Shown here in pieces: positions 24,495-33,997 of a stretch of 44,167 nt of DNA. The notes under the pieces were generated by a model. That model was not told the origin of the DNA. It was given only the letters and a program-made list of their open reading frames with translations, and made no database searches. The DNA comes from Paenibacillus pini JCM 16418 (GTDB lineage: Bacteria; Bacillota; Bacilli; Paenibacillales; Paenibacillaceae). The stretch spans positions 1-44,167 of the forward strand of contig NZ_BAVZ01000024.1 in NCBI RefSeq assembly GCF_000576305.1, given 5' to 3'. Every line of letters begins with the position of its first letter. Positions within the stretch are counted from its first letter, which is position 1. The position numbers were made by a program, and so were the translations under genes.

Positions 24495-25363
24495 GTGAAA
24501 CTCGATCAAGCTTATTCCGGTAACGTCTTTATTTGCAGCTCTGAAAATTACGAAAGTTCCAAAGCCGTTATTTATGGTATGCCGATGGATTACACTGTCA
24601 GCTTCCGCCCTGGATCACGCTTTGGCCCATCCCATATCCGTCAAGCCTCAGTAGGTTTAGAAGAATATAGCCCATATCTCGATAAGAGCATTGTAGATCT
24701 GGAGTATTTCGATGCAGGCGATTTGCTGCTACCGTTTGGTAACGCAGCACGCAGCTTGAAGTCATTAGCGAATATGTTGGTAAAATTCTTGCAGACGACA
24801 AGTTCCCTGTGGGTCTTGGTGGTGAACATCTGGTTACATGGCCTGTAATTGAGCAGGTTTATGCTAAATATCCTGATCTGATTCTGATTCATATTGATGC
24901 ACATGCTGATTTGCGTGAGCACTATGAAGGGGAGCCATTGTCTCACTCAACGCCTGTGCGTAAAGCAGCTGCGCTGATGGGTGGCAAAAATATTTATCAA
25001 TTTGGTATCCGCTCGGGTTCCAAAGAAGAATTCCAGTTTGGACGCGAGAACATTAATTTCTATCCATTTGAAGTTGCGGCTCCTTTGAAAGAAGCTTTGC
25101 CTCAGATGGGTAATCGACCTGTTTATGTTACGATTGATATTGATGTACTCGACCCTTCTGCAGCGCCTGGTACAGGTACAGCAGAAGCGGGTGGAATTAC
25201 TTCGAAAGAACTGATTGAAGCGGTACACTTAATCGCCAATTCCAGCGTGAATGTGGTGGGTTGTGATTTGGTAGAAGTTGCACCTGTTTACGACCACTCG
25301 GAACAAACGCAAATTGTGGCAGCCAAGCTAATTCGCGAAATGTTACTTGGTTTTGTAAAATAA
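24495..25363 (+). CDS. speB: Agmatinase (frameshifted)
   Basis: Hydrolyses agmatine to putrescine and urea, giving the substrate of SpeE. The repaired ureohydrolase is 289 residues, starting at GTG 24495 behind AGGGGGAC. The two-manganese site is complete: GGEHLVTW, HIDAHADLR and DIDVLDPSAAPGTGT. The frame breaks at about 24755-24761; one extra base gives AARSLEVI-EYVGKILADDKFPVGLGGEH. The arginine decarboxylase that would make agmatine is not in the window. A long-stem terminator ends the operon. Confidence 0.96.
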
Positions 25364-25373
25364 ATTAATGAAT

Positions 25374-25435
25374 AAGCACCCCGGCATATCTACGAAAAGC
25401 GTAAAGCCTTTCGTAGCGGCCAGTGGTGCTTTTTT
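25374..25435 (+). terminator. speEB terminator
   Basis: Outer stem AAGCACC/GGTGCTT encloses an inner 8-bp stem CTACGAAA (25390-25397) with TTTCGTAG (25409-25416). Six T follow. Confidence 0.9.
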
Positions 25436-25524
25436 AAATTCTTTATCAATCATGGACTTATCTTGTCAGATAACGAGTGAAATTAGGGAAAAAAGGGTAA
25501 AGAATCATACATGGAGGTGTTGTT

Positions 25525-26727
25525 ATGATCATACACAAAGCACTAAAGCGTTCTGCACTTACGTTAGCAGCCCTCGCTTTACTAGTACCTGTTAGCTGGG
25601 GCACATCTGAAGGTAAAGTTGCGGCACAAGCATCGAAAGCACCAGTGACATGCGGTACTGGAGATCACGGACTATTACAAAATATTCAGAAACAACATAC
25701 GGGTTCAGATAAGGAACCTTTTCAATTTACAGACATTCAGTTCTTAACTGCTCAGAAGGGACGAGCTGCAGGTACTGGGTTTATGATCGGAACCTCAGAC
25801 GCCGGCTGCCAATGGCAGGAAATCTATACGGGACAATGGCAATTTAAGCAAATCGATTTTCCAGATAATACGAATGGCTGGGCACTTGCCACCCTTCCCG
25901 GGCAGACAACCAAATATCTAATTCAAACGTCAGATGGTGGGTCACACTGGAAAAAGGTAACGAATGGTGGGATTGCTTTTGATCGTATCGATCTTATAAA
26001 CAAGCAAACGGCAGTTGGATACGCTCTAAATACGGCATATCGGACGACAAATGGCGGGTTGAATTGGGTGAAAATTAAAACTCCTGCCAACACTCGCTAT
26101 ACTTCTTTTGAAGACCTCAAGAAAGGCTATGTACTTACAGTTGTGCCAAGTGGTGGTTATACCGTGAAGAAGACAATAGATGGTGGACTTACTTGGAGAA
26201 CTCAGCTTGATGTAAAAACACAGCCAGACATGACCATTGGTGGGCAAGTGTATAGTAAGGGAAATCAAGTATGGGCTCTAATGTTTGGCGGGTCTGGGAT
26301 GTCGCAGGTATCGTATTCCCTATACGGTAGTTCCGACCAAGGAGGACATTGGAAGAAAGTAATCTCACAGGCTACAGCTGGAGGAGGCCCTGCCCCAGGT
26401 GGTGGATCGGGTGTGGTAAATCAGGGACCTGCGATGCCAGGTGGACATCCTTCTAATATGCAATTAGCAGGGAGTAGCACAGCCTTTTTAGTAGGGGGTT
26501 CACCTGCTGGAGGTATGGTAGGAATCGGACGCACGTATGATGGAGGAAAGACGTGGAAAAATGTAAAACCAGACATTAACGGGTATGATGCTCGCATTTC
26601 ATTCATTGATGGTAATATTGGCTGGCTGGCAGTGACTAGTCCAACTAAATCTTCCATTTATGAGACAATGAATGGTGGGGCAACATGGAATCGTAAGTTT
26701 GCTACCAAAGAAGCATTGAAACCCTAA
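25525..26727 (+). CDS. Secreted Asp-box (BNR) repeat protein
   Basis: A 400-residue exported protein of unknown function. After a signal peptide (about residues 1-35) it carries seven Asp-box-like repeats of the form S/T-x-D/N-x-G-x-x-W: TSDAGCQW, TSDGGSHW, TTNGGLNW, TIDGGLTW, SSDQGGHW, TYDGGKTW and TMNGGATW, spaced as in a sialidase-like or YCF48-like beta-propeller. A Gly/Pro/Met-rich linker (about 290-315) interrupts it. No catalytic sialidase residues are recognisable, so enzyme activity should not be assumed. ATG at 25525 follows GGAGGTG. It stands alone between two terminators. Confidence 0.85.
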   Translation: MIIHKALKRSALTLAALALLVPVSWGTSEGKVAAQASKAPVTCGTGDHGLLQNIQKQHTGSDKEPFQFTDIQFLTAQKGRAAGTGFMIGTSDAGCQWQEIYTGQWQFKQIDFPDNTNGWALATLPGQTTKYLIQTSDGGSHWKKVTNGGIAFDRIDLINKQTAVGYALNTAYRTTNGGLNWVKIKTPANTRYTSFEDLKKGYVLTVVPSGGYTVKKTIDGGLTWRTQLDVKTQPDMTIGGQVYSKGNQVWALMFGGSGMSQVSYSLYGSSDQGGHWKKVISQATAGGGPAPGGGSGVVNQGPAMPGGHPSNMQLAGSSTAFLVGGSPAGGMVGIGRTYDGGKTWKNVKPDINGYDARISFIDGNIGWLAVTSPTKSSIYETMNGGATWNRKFATKEALKP

Positions 26728-26751
26728 ATATAGCTTCTAATATGTGAAATG

Positions 26752-26787
26752 ATAAGCCTGACCCTTTTGGTCGGGCTTATTTATTTA
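26752..26787 (+). terminator. Terminator after the Asp-box gene
   Basis: ATAAGCC-GACC pairs with GGTC-GGCTTAT around CTTTT, followed by TTATTTATTT. Confidence 0.88.
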
Positions 26788-26921
26788 CATTCAGGACAAT
26801 GATATGAATAGAGGTTAATTGAAGCCTAAAGGAGACGGACAAGGGACATTTCCATTGAATTGAGTCAGTGAACTGGATATAGTAGTAGAATAGGAACGAA
26901 TAGAATGGAGTATTTTTGCGT

Positions 26922-27344
26922 ATGCCAGATATGAAAATTGCTGGAATCCGTCTTCTTAGCCGCCAAGATGGAGAAGAAGTGTTGCAGGAAATGCCCGGTG
27001 AAGTCATGGCCATGGGTCAGGCCCTATATGTAAAGTATAAGGAGCCAGCAAACGAACAGGGTCAGGAAACAAGAACGACTCTGAAGATCACGACAGATAC
27101 CGTGAAAATGATTCGCCACGGCGCAGTTGAGTCGGAGCAATCTTTTCAGCAAGAGCGCAAGCATCCGGGTTTTTACCGGGCTGCGTATACGTCTTTTAAT
27201 CTTTCAACGCATACTCACACGCTGGTGATGGACATGCAGGGCATGTATGGTCAGATCCGCTGGACATATGATTTATATGTGTACGATGAATGTGTAGGAC
27301 ATTTTGACATTAGTGTTGATATACAGGAGGAAACCCAATCATGA
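26922..27344 (+). CDS. DUF1934 (YwiB-like) protein
   Basis: A 140-residue soluble beta-barrel-like protein of unknown function, of the DUF1934 family found next to argS in Bacilli. Visible features are a VMAMGQALYVKYKE strand and a C-terminal half rich in strands (TLVMDMQGMYGQIRWTYDLYV). The start is ATG at 26922, 11 bases after GGAG; a TTG two codons earlier (26916) is the alternative. Its stop codon overlaps the argS start (ATGA at 27341-27344), so the two are translationally coupled. Confidence 0.86.
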   Translation: MPDMKIAGIRLLSRQDGEEVLQEMPGEVMAMGQALYVKYKEPANEQGQETRTTLKITTDTVKMIRHGAVESEQSFQQERKHPGFYRAAYTSFNLSTHTHTLVMDMQGMYGQIRWTYDLYVYDECVGHFDISVDIQEETQS

Positions 27345-29019
27345 CAGTCAATCCGTTAGAACAAATCAACCTGCTGGTTTCGGAGGCCGTTGCCGATGCG
27401 ATTGTTGCTGCAGGTATTGTTAGCCGCGAGGAAGTACCAGCCATAACGCTTGAAGTACCGAAAGAGAAAAGCCACGGGGACTTGGCAACAAACGCTGCTA
27501 TGCAGCTTACTCGGATTGCTAAGAAGAATCCACGTCAAATTGCTGAGGCTATTATAGAGCATTTGGATTTGAAGAAGGCTTCCATAGAGAAAGCTGAAAT
27601 TGCGGGTCCAGGATTTATTAACTTCTCACTTAATAAGAGTTATCTTTATCCTGTTGTACAGCAAATTGTTGAACAAGGGGAACAATACGGACGTATTCAA
27701 CTGGGTAAGGGAGAAAAAATTCAAGTCGAATTCGTTAGTGCTAATCCAACGGGAAGTCTACATTTAGGACATGCGCGCGGAGCAGCTGTAGGTGACGCGC
27801 TATGTAATGTGCTTGATTTTGCCGGATACGAAGTAACCCGTGAATATTATATTAACGACGCTGGGAAACAGGTTGAGAATTTGTGTAAATCAATTGAGGC
27901 TCGTTACATTCAGGAACTGGGACAAAGTGCGAGATGCCTGAAGATGGATACCATGGCGAAGATATTAAAGGATTTGCTAAAGAATTGGTCGCTGAAAAAG
28001 GCGATTCATTGATGTCTATGGATGCTACGCAGCGTGCTGCTTTTTTCCGTACTTATGGATTGGAGAAGGAGCTGGGCAAGATCAAACGTGATCTTGGTCG
28101 TTTTAGAGTTCATTTTGACGAATGGTTTAGCGAAACTTCACTATATGAGAACAAATTAGTTGAAGCTTCCCTTCAAGAGTTGAGAGACAAGGGACAGGCC
28201 TATGATCAAGACGGAGCGACTTGGCTGCGTACCACAGATTACGGTGACGACAAAGACCGCGTACTCGTTAAAAATGATGGTACCTACACGTACCTAACCC
28301 CGGATATTGCTTATCACCGTGATAAGTATGCTCGTGGCTATGACCGCATGATCAACATCTGGGGCGCAGATCATCACGGATATATTCCTCGTATGAAGGC
28401 AGCCATGGAAGCAATCGGTAACGATCCAGCTAAACTGATCGTACTTATCGCCCAAATGGTTAGCTTGTTCCAGAACGGTGAGAAGGTCAAAATGTCCAAA
28501 CGTACAGGTAAAGCTGTAACGATGGAAGACCTGATGGAGGAAGTTGGCATTGACGCAATTCGCTATTTCTTCACGATGCGTAGCATGGATTCACATTTGG
28601 ACTTTGACATGGACCTCGCAATTTCGACATCGAATGAGAATCCTGTATTTTATGTTCAGTATGCCCATGCACGGATTTGCAGTATCTACCGTCAAGCTGA
28701 AGAGCAAGGGGTTAAATTGCTAACGTTATCGGAAATTGATCTCAGCTTGTTAACAACTGAGCATGAATATGATTTGTTACGCAAAATTGGTCAACTTCCT
28801 GAAGAAATTGCTTTGGCAGCGACAAACTATGCACCACATCGTATGATTCGTTATGTATATGAAGTTGCTTCCCTGTTCCACAGCTACTATAAGGCGGAGC
28901 GGGTAATTACAGAAGATGCTGCTCAAACTCAAGCTCGTTTTGCCTTGCTTGGTGCTGTGCGTACCGTAATTGCGAACGTACTGAAGATCGTTGGTGTTAC
29001 ATCTCCTGAGAAAATGTAA
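27341..29019 (+). CDS. argS: Arginyl-tRNA synthetase (frameshifted)
   Basis: Charges tRNA-Arg. The repaired class I enzyme has 559 residues. It shows an N-terminal tRNA-binding domain (about 1-115), the HIGH-type motif HLGH (SANPTGSLHLGHARG), the KMSK-like motif KMSKRTGKAV and the C-terminal anticodon domain ending SPEKM. ATG at 27341 lies behind CAGGAGG. The frame is lost at about 27929-27933: one extra G gives QSAEMPEDGYHGEDI. As argS is essential, this break is almost certainly a sequence error. The upstream DUF1934 gene overlaps by four bases. Confidence 0.97.
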
Positions 29020-29035
29020 ATCATAAACATAACAT

Positions 29036-29076
29036 AGACCATTCCCTCTTCTAGGTTGAGAGGGAGTGGTCTTTTT
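29036..29076 (+). terminator. argS terminator
   Basis: AGACCA-TCCCTCT pairs with AGAGGGA-TGGTCT, followed by five T. The convergent peptidase gene's stop codon (29051-29053) lies inside it. Confidence 0.92.
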
Positions 29077-30235
29077 GATTAGTAGCATGTTTATTTCGCA
29101 TACCCTCTTTGAGTAAACGCCAAGCGTTGACTTCAATGGAGCCTGAGATACGACGTTGGCCTTTTCTAAACCGTACAGGTGTAGCTGTCAGACGAAGGAG
29201 CTCTTTAATTTCAGCGGGTTTTAAGTCTGGATTCTGAGCGAGCAACAGTGCAATAGAACCGCTGACATGGGAGGTTGCCATGGAGGTACCACTCATTTCG
29301 TGATATTTCCCTCGAGTCCAGGATGAAATGATTTTATCACCCGGAGCATAAATATCGACAAATTCTCCTCGATTGCTAAAAGCTGCAATACGTCGATTTC
29401 GATCCGTTGCCCCTACAGAGATGGTTTGCTCATATCTGGCGGGGTAGTCGATGCTACGCCGCTTTCCATCATTACCAGAAGATGCCACAATGGATATACC
29501 TGAGGCGTATGCTTTGCATACAATATCGAGTAGAGCCTTACTCCGGGTCTTCATACCGAAGCTCATATTGATAATCTGCATTCGGTTCCGTACGCACCAA
29601 TCAATGCCAAGAATAATATCGGAGACATAGGCGGAGCCATTAATATCGAATGCTTTTACTGGATAAACCGTTGCACGAGGTGCGACACCAATCATTCCCT
29701 CGGTACTGTTTGCGGCGGCAATGGTACCTGCAATATGGGTTCCATGTCCATTGTCATCTAAGGGCAGCATGCTGCGGTTGAGTAAATTGATACCACGACC
29801 CAAGGAGTGACGCAGGTCGGGATGGTAGTAATCTACACCAGTATCAATTACACCAATTTTAATTTGATGGCCAGTAGAGGTAGACCATGCCTTTGGCGCT
29901 TGGATTTGTTTAACTCCATAGGGTATCCCAGGACTGTTAATGGCTTTGTTGGCAAGAGTGTGAACCTTCACGGGAACATCCTGTTCTTCTGCGAGTTCGT
30001 CCTGATAGCGCGTGATAAGCTTGCTGTCGCGAGGTAAAGGGATCATAAAAGCATGAAGCAAATGGGATGTTGGTACATAGGGTGTTTCAGGCTGAGTCAT
30101 TTGAATATGCTCTAACTGCTGCTGACATTCATGGTAATGCCGGGGATTGCGGAAGGTTAATATTCGTCGTTCTCCGGATTGTGTTGGATTTTCCATGTCT
30201 TCAAGCAATCTCTGTAAAAATCCGGTATAGTCCAT
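29051..30235 (-). CDS. Subtilisin-family (S8) serine peptidase
   Basis: A 394-residue S8 peptidase with the catalytic triad Asp131 (VIDTGVDYYHPDL), His164 (DNGHGTHIAG) and Ser318 (SGTSMATSHVSG) and oxyanion Asn255. Residues 1 to about 108 resemble a propeptide or an inhibitor-like domain, but there is no signal peptide, so it is either intracellular or exported in an unrecognised way. The start is ATG at 30235 behind GAGGGGGAC. Its last codons lie in the argS terminator, so the two convergent genes share that DNA. Confidence 0.94.
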   Translation of the reverse strand: MDYTGFLQRLLEDMENPTQSGERRILTFRNPRHYHECQQQLEHIQMTQPETPYVPTSHLLHAFMIPLPRDSKLITRYQDELAEEQDVPVKVHTLANKAINSPGIPYGVKQIQAPKAWSTSTGHQIKIGVIDTGVDYYHPDLRHSLGRGINLLNRSMLPLDDNGHGTHIAGTIAAANSTEGMIGVAPRATVYPVKAFDINGSAYVSDIILGIDWCVRNRMQIINMSFGMKTRSKALLDIVCKAYASGISIVASSGNDGKRRSIDYPARYEQTISVGATDRNRRIAAFSNRGEFVDIYAPGDKIISSWTRGKYHEMSGTSMATSHVSGSIALLLAQNPDLKPAEIKELLRLTATPVRFRKGQRRISGSIEVNAWRLLKEGMRNKHATNQKDHSLST

Positions 30236-30373
30236 GTTGGGCAGTCCCCCTCATAAATGAACCCTGCATAAGCATTGTATGAACGGGGAGTCGGGTACGA
30301 GTGGGAACTTGCCCTTTTTTACATAAATAGGCCCCGCCTGATTACCAAAACCGGGCGACGGACATAGTATATA
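30236..30373. other. Upstream region of the S8 peptidase
   Basis: No gene is seen. Its minus-strand transcript would include several GC-rich inverted segments. No clear promoter was found. Confidence 0.4.
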
Positions 30374-30466
30374 GGGAAGAGACCTATCAGGCTCTTTCCC
30401 TAATCCTCGAAGGGACTCCATAGAGGATGGATACAGTCATAAGGCGGGAGAACCCGCCTTTTTTAT
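30374..30466 (+). ncRNA. Candidate small RNA with three hairpins
   Basis: Three consecutive stems lie on the + strand: GGGAAGAG with CTCTTTCCC, ATCCTC with GAGGAT, and GGCGGG/CCCGCC followed by TTTTTT, a proper terminator (30441-30466). No coding region on this strand precedes it. A weak promoter (TTACCA 30342-30347, 17 bp, TAGTAT 30365-30370) would start a transcript at about 30377. Alternatively it is the antisense part of the peptidase leader. I match it to no known family. Confidence 0.4.
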
Positions 30467-30765
30467 CATGTATAAACATTTCATATCCAAGGGTTTAGAG
30501 GGTTGATCGAGACATGTACATAGGCTAGTCCGCTTTGCGACATTAAAACTTGCAATTTATTTCTAAATAGGTTTTACTTAGGTTTGTTAATGGATATGTT
30601 GTAATAAAGTGTGCAGTTATAGAGTCTAAATCTATGTAGATAGAATAATCTTACGCTGAGTAATTCCGTTCACGGTTTGGCCGATGGAGCGAGCAGCAAC
30701 AAGAATTATTCATTTAAAAAATTCTGTCTGTATGGATGAACAATGCGTGAGAGGAAGTGTCCTAA
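30467..30765. other. rpoE upstream region
   Basis: AT-rich with no gene. It must contain the rpoE promoter; several TTG-/TATAAT-like elements exist but none is clear enough to call. Confidence 0.4.
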
Positions 30766-31311
30766 GTGAGCAACCCAATTTCAAAGATGGATCCTGAGAA
30801 AATTCGTGAAATGCCAATGGTGGATTTGGCCTTTATCGTGCTTAAGGCTGCCAATACCCCATATTATTACCTTGACTTGATGAAAGAAGTTGCCAAGCTG
30901 CGTGGCTTGAGTCATGAGGAAATGCAAGACACGATCGCTCAGCTATATACGGAAATCAACATCGACGGTCGTTTTGCCTGTGTAGGCACCAATTTATGGG
31001 GACTTAAACGTTGGTACCCGGTAGATCGTTCAGAAGATCCGATTGCTAATGCTAAGCGTCCACGTATCATCAACGATGAAGATGATGATGATGACGATGA
31101 CTTCAGCGACGAGGAAGAAGCAATGGATGAGAGCGAAGAGGACTTCGATCGTATTGATGAAGACCACGATGATGTATACTCCGATGACGATTCTGAAGAA
31201 GAAGAAGTCGAAGATGAGTCTATTCTAGAAGATGAAGATTTAGACGATGACGATTCGGATGATGAAGATGCTGATGATAATGATGAAGATAAAGAGTCCG
31301 CAGACCTGTAA
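30766..31311 (+). CDS. rpoE: RNA polymerase delta subunit
   Basis: Binds RNA polymerase, displacing nucleic acids and sharpening promoter selectivity and recycling; specific to Firmicutes. The 181-residue protein has a folded N-terminal domain (about 1-90, with LDLMKEVAKLRGLSHEEM and WGLKRWYPVD) and a long, disordered, extremely acidic tail of Asp and Glu repeats, as the family does. GTG at 30766 follows GAGAGGA. pyrG follows after a terminator and 500 bases, the B. subtilis order. Confidence 0.97.
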   Translation: MSNPISKMDPEKIREMPMVDLAFIVLKAANTPYYYLDLMKEVAKLRGLSHEEMQDTIAQLYTEINIDGRFACVGTNLWGLKRWYPVDRSEDPIANAKRPRIINDEDDDDDDDFSDEEEAMDESEEDFDRIDEDHDDVYSDDDSEEEEVEDESILEDEDLDDDDSDDEDADDNDEDKESADL

Positions 31312-31420
31312 GAACTTTGTTTAAATTGAAGTTTCGTCATTACTCACTTGACACAGAACAAGGCACAGAGTAAACTATTGCATGGGCTTATGATTGTATT
31401 TAAATATGATGACTTATAAT

Positions 31421-31455
31421 AAAAAGTGCCCCGTACTACGGGTGTCACTTTTTTG
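31421..31455 (+). terminator. rpoE terminator
   Basis: AAAAAGTG-CCCGTA pairs with CGGG-CACTTTTT (one mismatch and a G-T pair), followed by T-rich sequence. Confidence 0.88.
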
Positions 31456-31814
31456 TTTTTTATTGCTAAATGAGCTGTAACGTTAAGGCGTTTTGCTTCT
31501 CTGCCCCGTGGTAGAGGTGAGCTATATGTGACACTTTACGGGCATCTCTTTTGTGCAAATAGATTCAACTAAAGCTGCACACCCGGCACTTTGCGGCCCT
31601 ATTCGTATAGTCCGAACGGCTGTGTCATCTTTAGTTTGTTCTACTTTGAAGATGCGAATGACCTACCGTGCCATTGAATTTGAGCGGCGCGTTCACAAGA
31701 GACACAAGCCAAGAAACACGTTGTCACCCGTTGCCCGATGAAATCATGGCAAACGGGTTACGCTAACATCATATGTCGCCTGAATTTCTGGACTTTAATA
31801 GGAGGGTTTTTACA
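31456..31814 (+). other. pyrG upstream region with a leader hairpin
   Basis: No gene is seen in these 359 bases. A stable hairpin lies at 31727-31760: ACCCGTT-GCC pairs with GGC-a-AACGGGT around a 12-base loop. It has no U-tract, so it is not the classical B. subtilis pyrG attenuator. The pyrG RBS follows at 31799-31806. Confidence 0.5.
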
Positions 31815-33419
31815 GTGACAAAGTATATTTTTGTGACGGGCGGGGTTGTGTCTTCCCTAGGAAAAGGGATTACCGCTGCTTCACTAGGCAGGCTACTCAA
31901 GAATAGAGGACTTAAGGTAACAATCCAAAAGTTCGACCCGTATTTGAACGTGGATCCTGGTACCATGAGTCCGTATCAGCACGGTGAAGTATTTGTAACG
32001 GACGATGGCGCTGAGACTGACCTCGACTTGGGACATTACGAACGATTTATTGACATCAACCTGTCCAAGAACAGCAATGTCACCACTGGTAAAATATACT
32101 CCTCCGTTATTAGTAAAGAGCGTCGCGGAGAGTATTTGGGGGGGACGGTTCAGGTTATTCCTCATATTACCAACGAGATTAAAGAACGGGTGTATCGTGC
32201 GGGTCGTGAAGCGGGTTCGGATGTAGTTATTACGGAAATTGGTGGTACGGTTGGTGACATTGAAAGCTTGCCTTTCCTTGAAGCAATTCGTCAAATCAAG
32301 AGCGAAATCGGTCGCGAGAACGTAATGTACATCCATGTTACTCTCATTCCTTACATCAAGGCTGCTGGTGAAGTGAAGACGAAGCCAACACAGCATAGTG
32401 TAAAAGAACTGCGTAGCATTGGAATTCAGCCAAACGTTATCGTTTGCCGGACAGAGCATGAGTTATCCGTTGATATGAAGGCTAAAATTGCTTTGTTCTG
32501 CGATATCGATGAGAACGCAGTGGTTGAATGCCGTGATGCGGCAACTTTGTATGAAGTACCTTTGAACCTTCGTGATGAGGGATTGGATGAAATTGTAGTT
32601 AATTATTTGAAGCTAACTACTCCAAAACCGGATATGACAGAATGGGAAGCTATGGTTAAGCGCATCCAGAAGTTGGACAAGACTGTGGAAATTGCGATTG
32701 TTGGTAAATATGTCGCATTACATGATGCTTATTTAAGTGTTGTTGAATCCCTATCTCATGCAGGGTTTGCCTCAAACGCTGAGGTTAAAGTTCGTTGGGT
32801 TAATGCTGAAGAAATTACAGATATGAACGTAAGTGATCTACTTAAAGGAATCGGTGGTATTCTTGTACCAGGTGGTTTCGGAGATCGCGGTATTGAAGGT
32901 AAAATTTCAGCGATTCGATATGCGCGTGAGCAGAACATTCCGTTCTTCGGTATTTGCTTGGGTATGCAAGTCTCTGTTATTGAATATGCACGCTCTGTTG
33001 TTGGACTTGAAGGAGCGAACAGCTCTGAAATTAATCCTGCTACAGATTATCCTGTTATTGACCTGCTGCCAGAGCAAAAAGATATTGAGAATCTGGGCGG
33101 TACAATGCGACTAGGACTATACCCTTGTAAGCTACAAGAGGGCTCTCTGGCTATGTCTTGTTATGATGATGAACTTGTCTATGAAAGACACCGTCATCGG
33201 TATGAATTCAACAACCAATACCGCGAAGCTATTGAGAAGGCTGGACTGATTATATCCGGTACATCTCCAGATGGTCGTCTAGTTGAAATTGTTGAACTTC
33301 CTGGACATCCTTGGTTCCTTGCAGTGCAATTCCACCCAGAATTCACATCGCGTCCTAACCGTCCGCAGCCGTTATTCCGTGAATTTGTAAAAGCGTCACT
33401 TCTATCTCAATCTAAATAA
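31815..33419 (+). CDS. pyrG: CTP synthase
   Basis: Amidates UTP to CTP with glutamine as nitrogen donor. The 534-residue protein has the N-terminal synthetase domain with the P-loop-like GGVVSSLGKGITAASLG and DPYLNVDPGTMSPYQHGEVFVTDDG, and a C-terminal class I glutaminase domain with nucleophile Cys in GICLGMQ and His/Glu in QFHPEFTSRP. The start is GTG at 31815, 8 bases behind AGGAGGG; the frame is open 14 codons further upstream but without an RBS. It is monocistronic with a terminator at 33431-33454. Confidence 0.98.
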   Translation: MTKYIFVTGGVVSSLGKGITAASLGRLLKNRGLKVTIQKFDPYLNVDPGTMSPYQHGEVFVTDDGAETDLDLGHYERFIDINLSKNSNVTTGKIYSSVISKERRGEYLGGTVQVIPHITNEIKERVYRAGREAGSDVVITEIGGTVGDIESLPFLEAIRQIKSEIGRENVMYIHVTLIPYIKAAGEVKTKPTQHSVKELRSIGIQPNVIVCRTEHELSVDMKAKIALFCDIDENAVVECRDAATLYEVPLNLRDEGLDEIVVNYLKLTTPKPDMTEWEAMVKRIQKLDKTVEIAIVGKYVALHDAYLSVVESLSHAGFASNAEVKVRWVNAEEITDMNVSDLLKGIGGILVPGGFGDRGIEGKISAIRYAREQNIPFFGICLGMQVSVIEYARSVVGLEGANSSEINPATDYPVIDLLPEQKDIENLGGTMRLGLYPCKLQEGSLAMSCYDDELVYERHRHRYEFNNQYREAIEKAGLIISGTSPDGRLVEIVELPGHPWFLAVQFHPEFTSRPNRPQPLFREFVKASLLSQSK

Positions 33420-33430
33420 ATGATTATATA

Positions 33431-33454
33431 GGGCCTCTTCGGAGGTCCTTTTTT
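33431..33454 (+). terminator. pyrG terminator
   Basis: GGGCCTC and GGAGGTCC pair (one G-T pair) around a short loop and are followed by six T. Confidence 0.88.
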
Positions 33455-33469
33455 CATTTTTGCGAAGTA

Positions 33470-33498
33470 GCAGGATTTCGAGTTTAGAGGGCGAATAA
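33470..33498 (+). promoter_or_regulatory. Sigma-H promoter of spo0F
   Basis: GCAGGATTT (33470-33478), an 11-bp spacer and GGCGAATAA (33490-33498) fit the sigma-H consensus RNAGGAWWW-N11/12-RNNGAATWW at every defined position. spo0F is sigma-H dependent in B. subtilis. No Spo0A box (TGTCGAA) was seen near it. Confidence 0.85.
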
Positions 33499-33576
33499 CA
33501 TTAATTGGATAAGATAGATAAATGTATTTATTAAGGACATTTTCGGGGGCAGGTTGATTGTAGGGAGGTTTATGGA

Positions 33577-33960
33577 TTGGATAAGAAGAAAGTGTTGATC
33601 GTCGATGATCAGAACGGTATCCGCATTTTATTAATGGAAGTGTTTAGTACTGAAGGTTATACGATGTATCAGGCGGCCAACGGGAAGATTGCTTTAGAAA
33701 TTGTAGAGAACGATGTGCCCGATTTAGTTCTGCTCGATATGAAGATTCCTGGGATGGACGGACTAGAGATATTGAAGCATATCAAAGAAATGAATCCTTC
33801 CATTAAAGTCATCATGATGACGGCATATGGCGAACTGGATATGATTAAAGAAGCAACTGAACTTGGTGCACTCATGCACTTTACGAAACCGTTTGATATT
33901 GATGAGATGCGTGTTGCTGTAAACATGCAATTGAAGGGCAGTTCGGTTAAATATGTATAA
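33577..33960 (+). CDS. spo0F: Sporulation response regulator Spo0F
   Basis: Single-domain receiver that takes phosphate from sporulation kinases and passes it to Spo0B in the phosphorelay. The 127-residue protein has the acidic pair Asp10/Asp11, phosphorylated Asp54 (LLDMKIPGMDG), Thr82 (MTAYGELDMI) and Lys104 (FTKPFDIDE), and closely matches B. subtilis Spo0F throughout. No output domain is present. The start is TTG at 33577 behind GGGAGG. It is monocistronic between a sigma-H promoter and a strong terminator. Confidence 0.98.
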   Translation: MDKKKVLIVDDQNGIRILLMEVFSTEGYTMYQAANGKIALEIVENDVPDLVLLDMKIPGMDGLEILKHIKEMNPSIKVIMMTAYGELDMIKEATELGALMHFTKPFDIDEMRVAVNMQLKGSSVKYV

Positions 33961-33965
33961 TAGAC

Positions 33966-33997
33966 AGAATTCTGCTCTGAGCAGAATTCTTTTTTTG
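33966..33997 (+). terminator. spo0F terminator
   Basis: A perfect 11-bp stem (AGAATTCTGCT with AGCAGAATTCT) around a 3-base loop, followed by seven T. Confidence 0.96.

Noticed and set aside
30939..31340. Serine-rich protein on the minus strand opposite rpoE
   Set aside because: It is the antisense reading of the Asp/Glu repeats of the delta subunit; no RBS.
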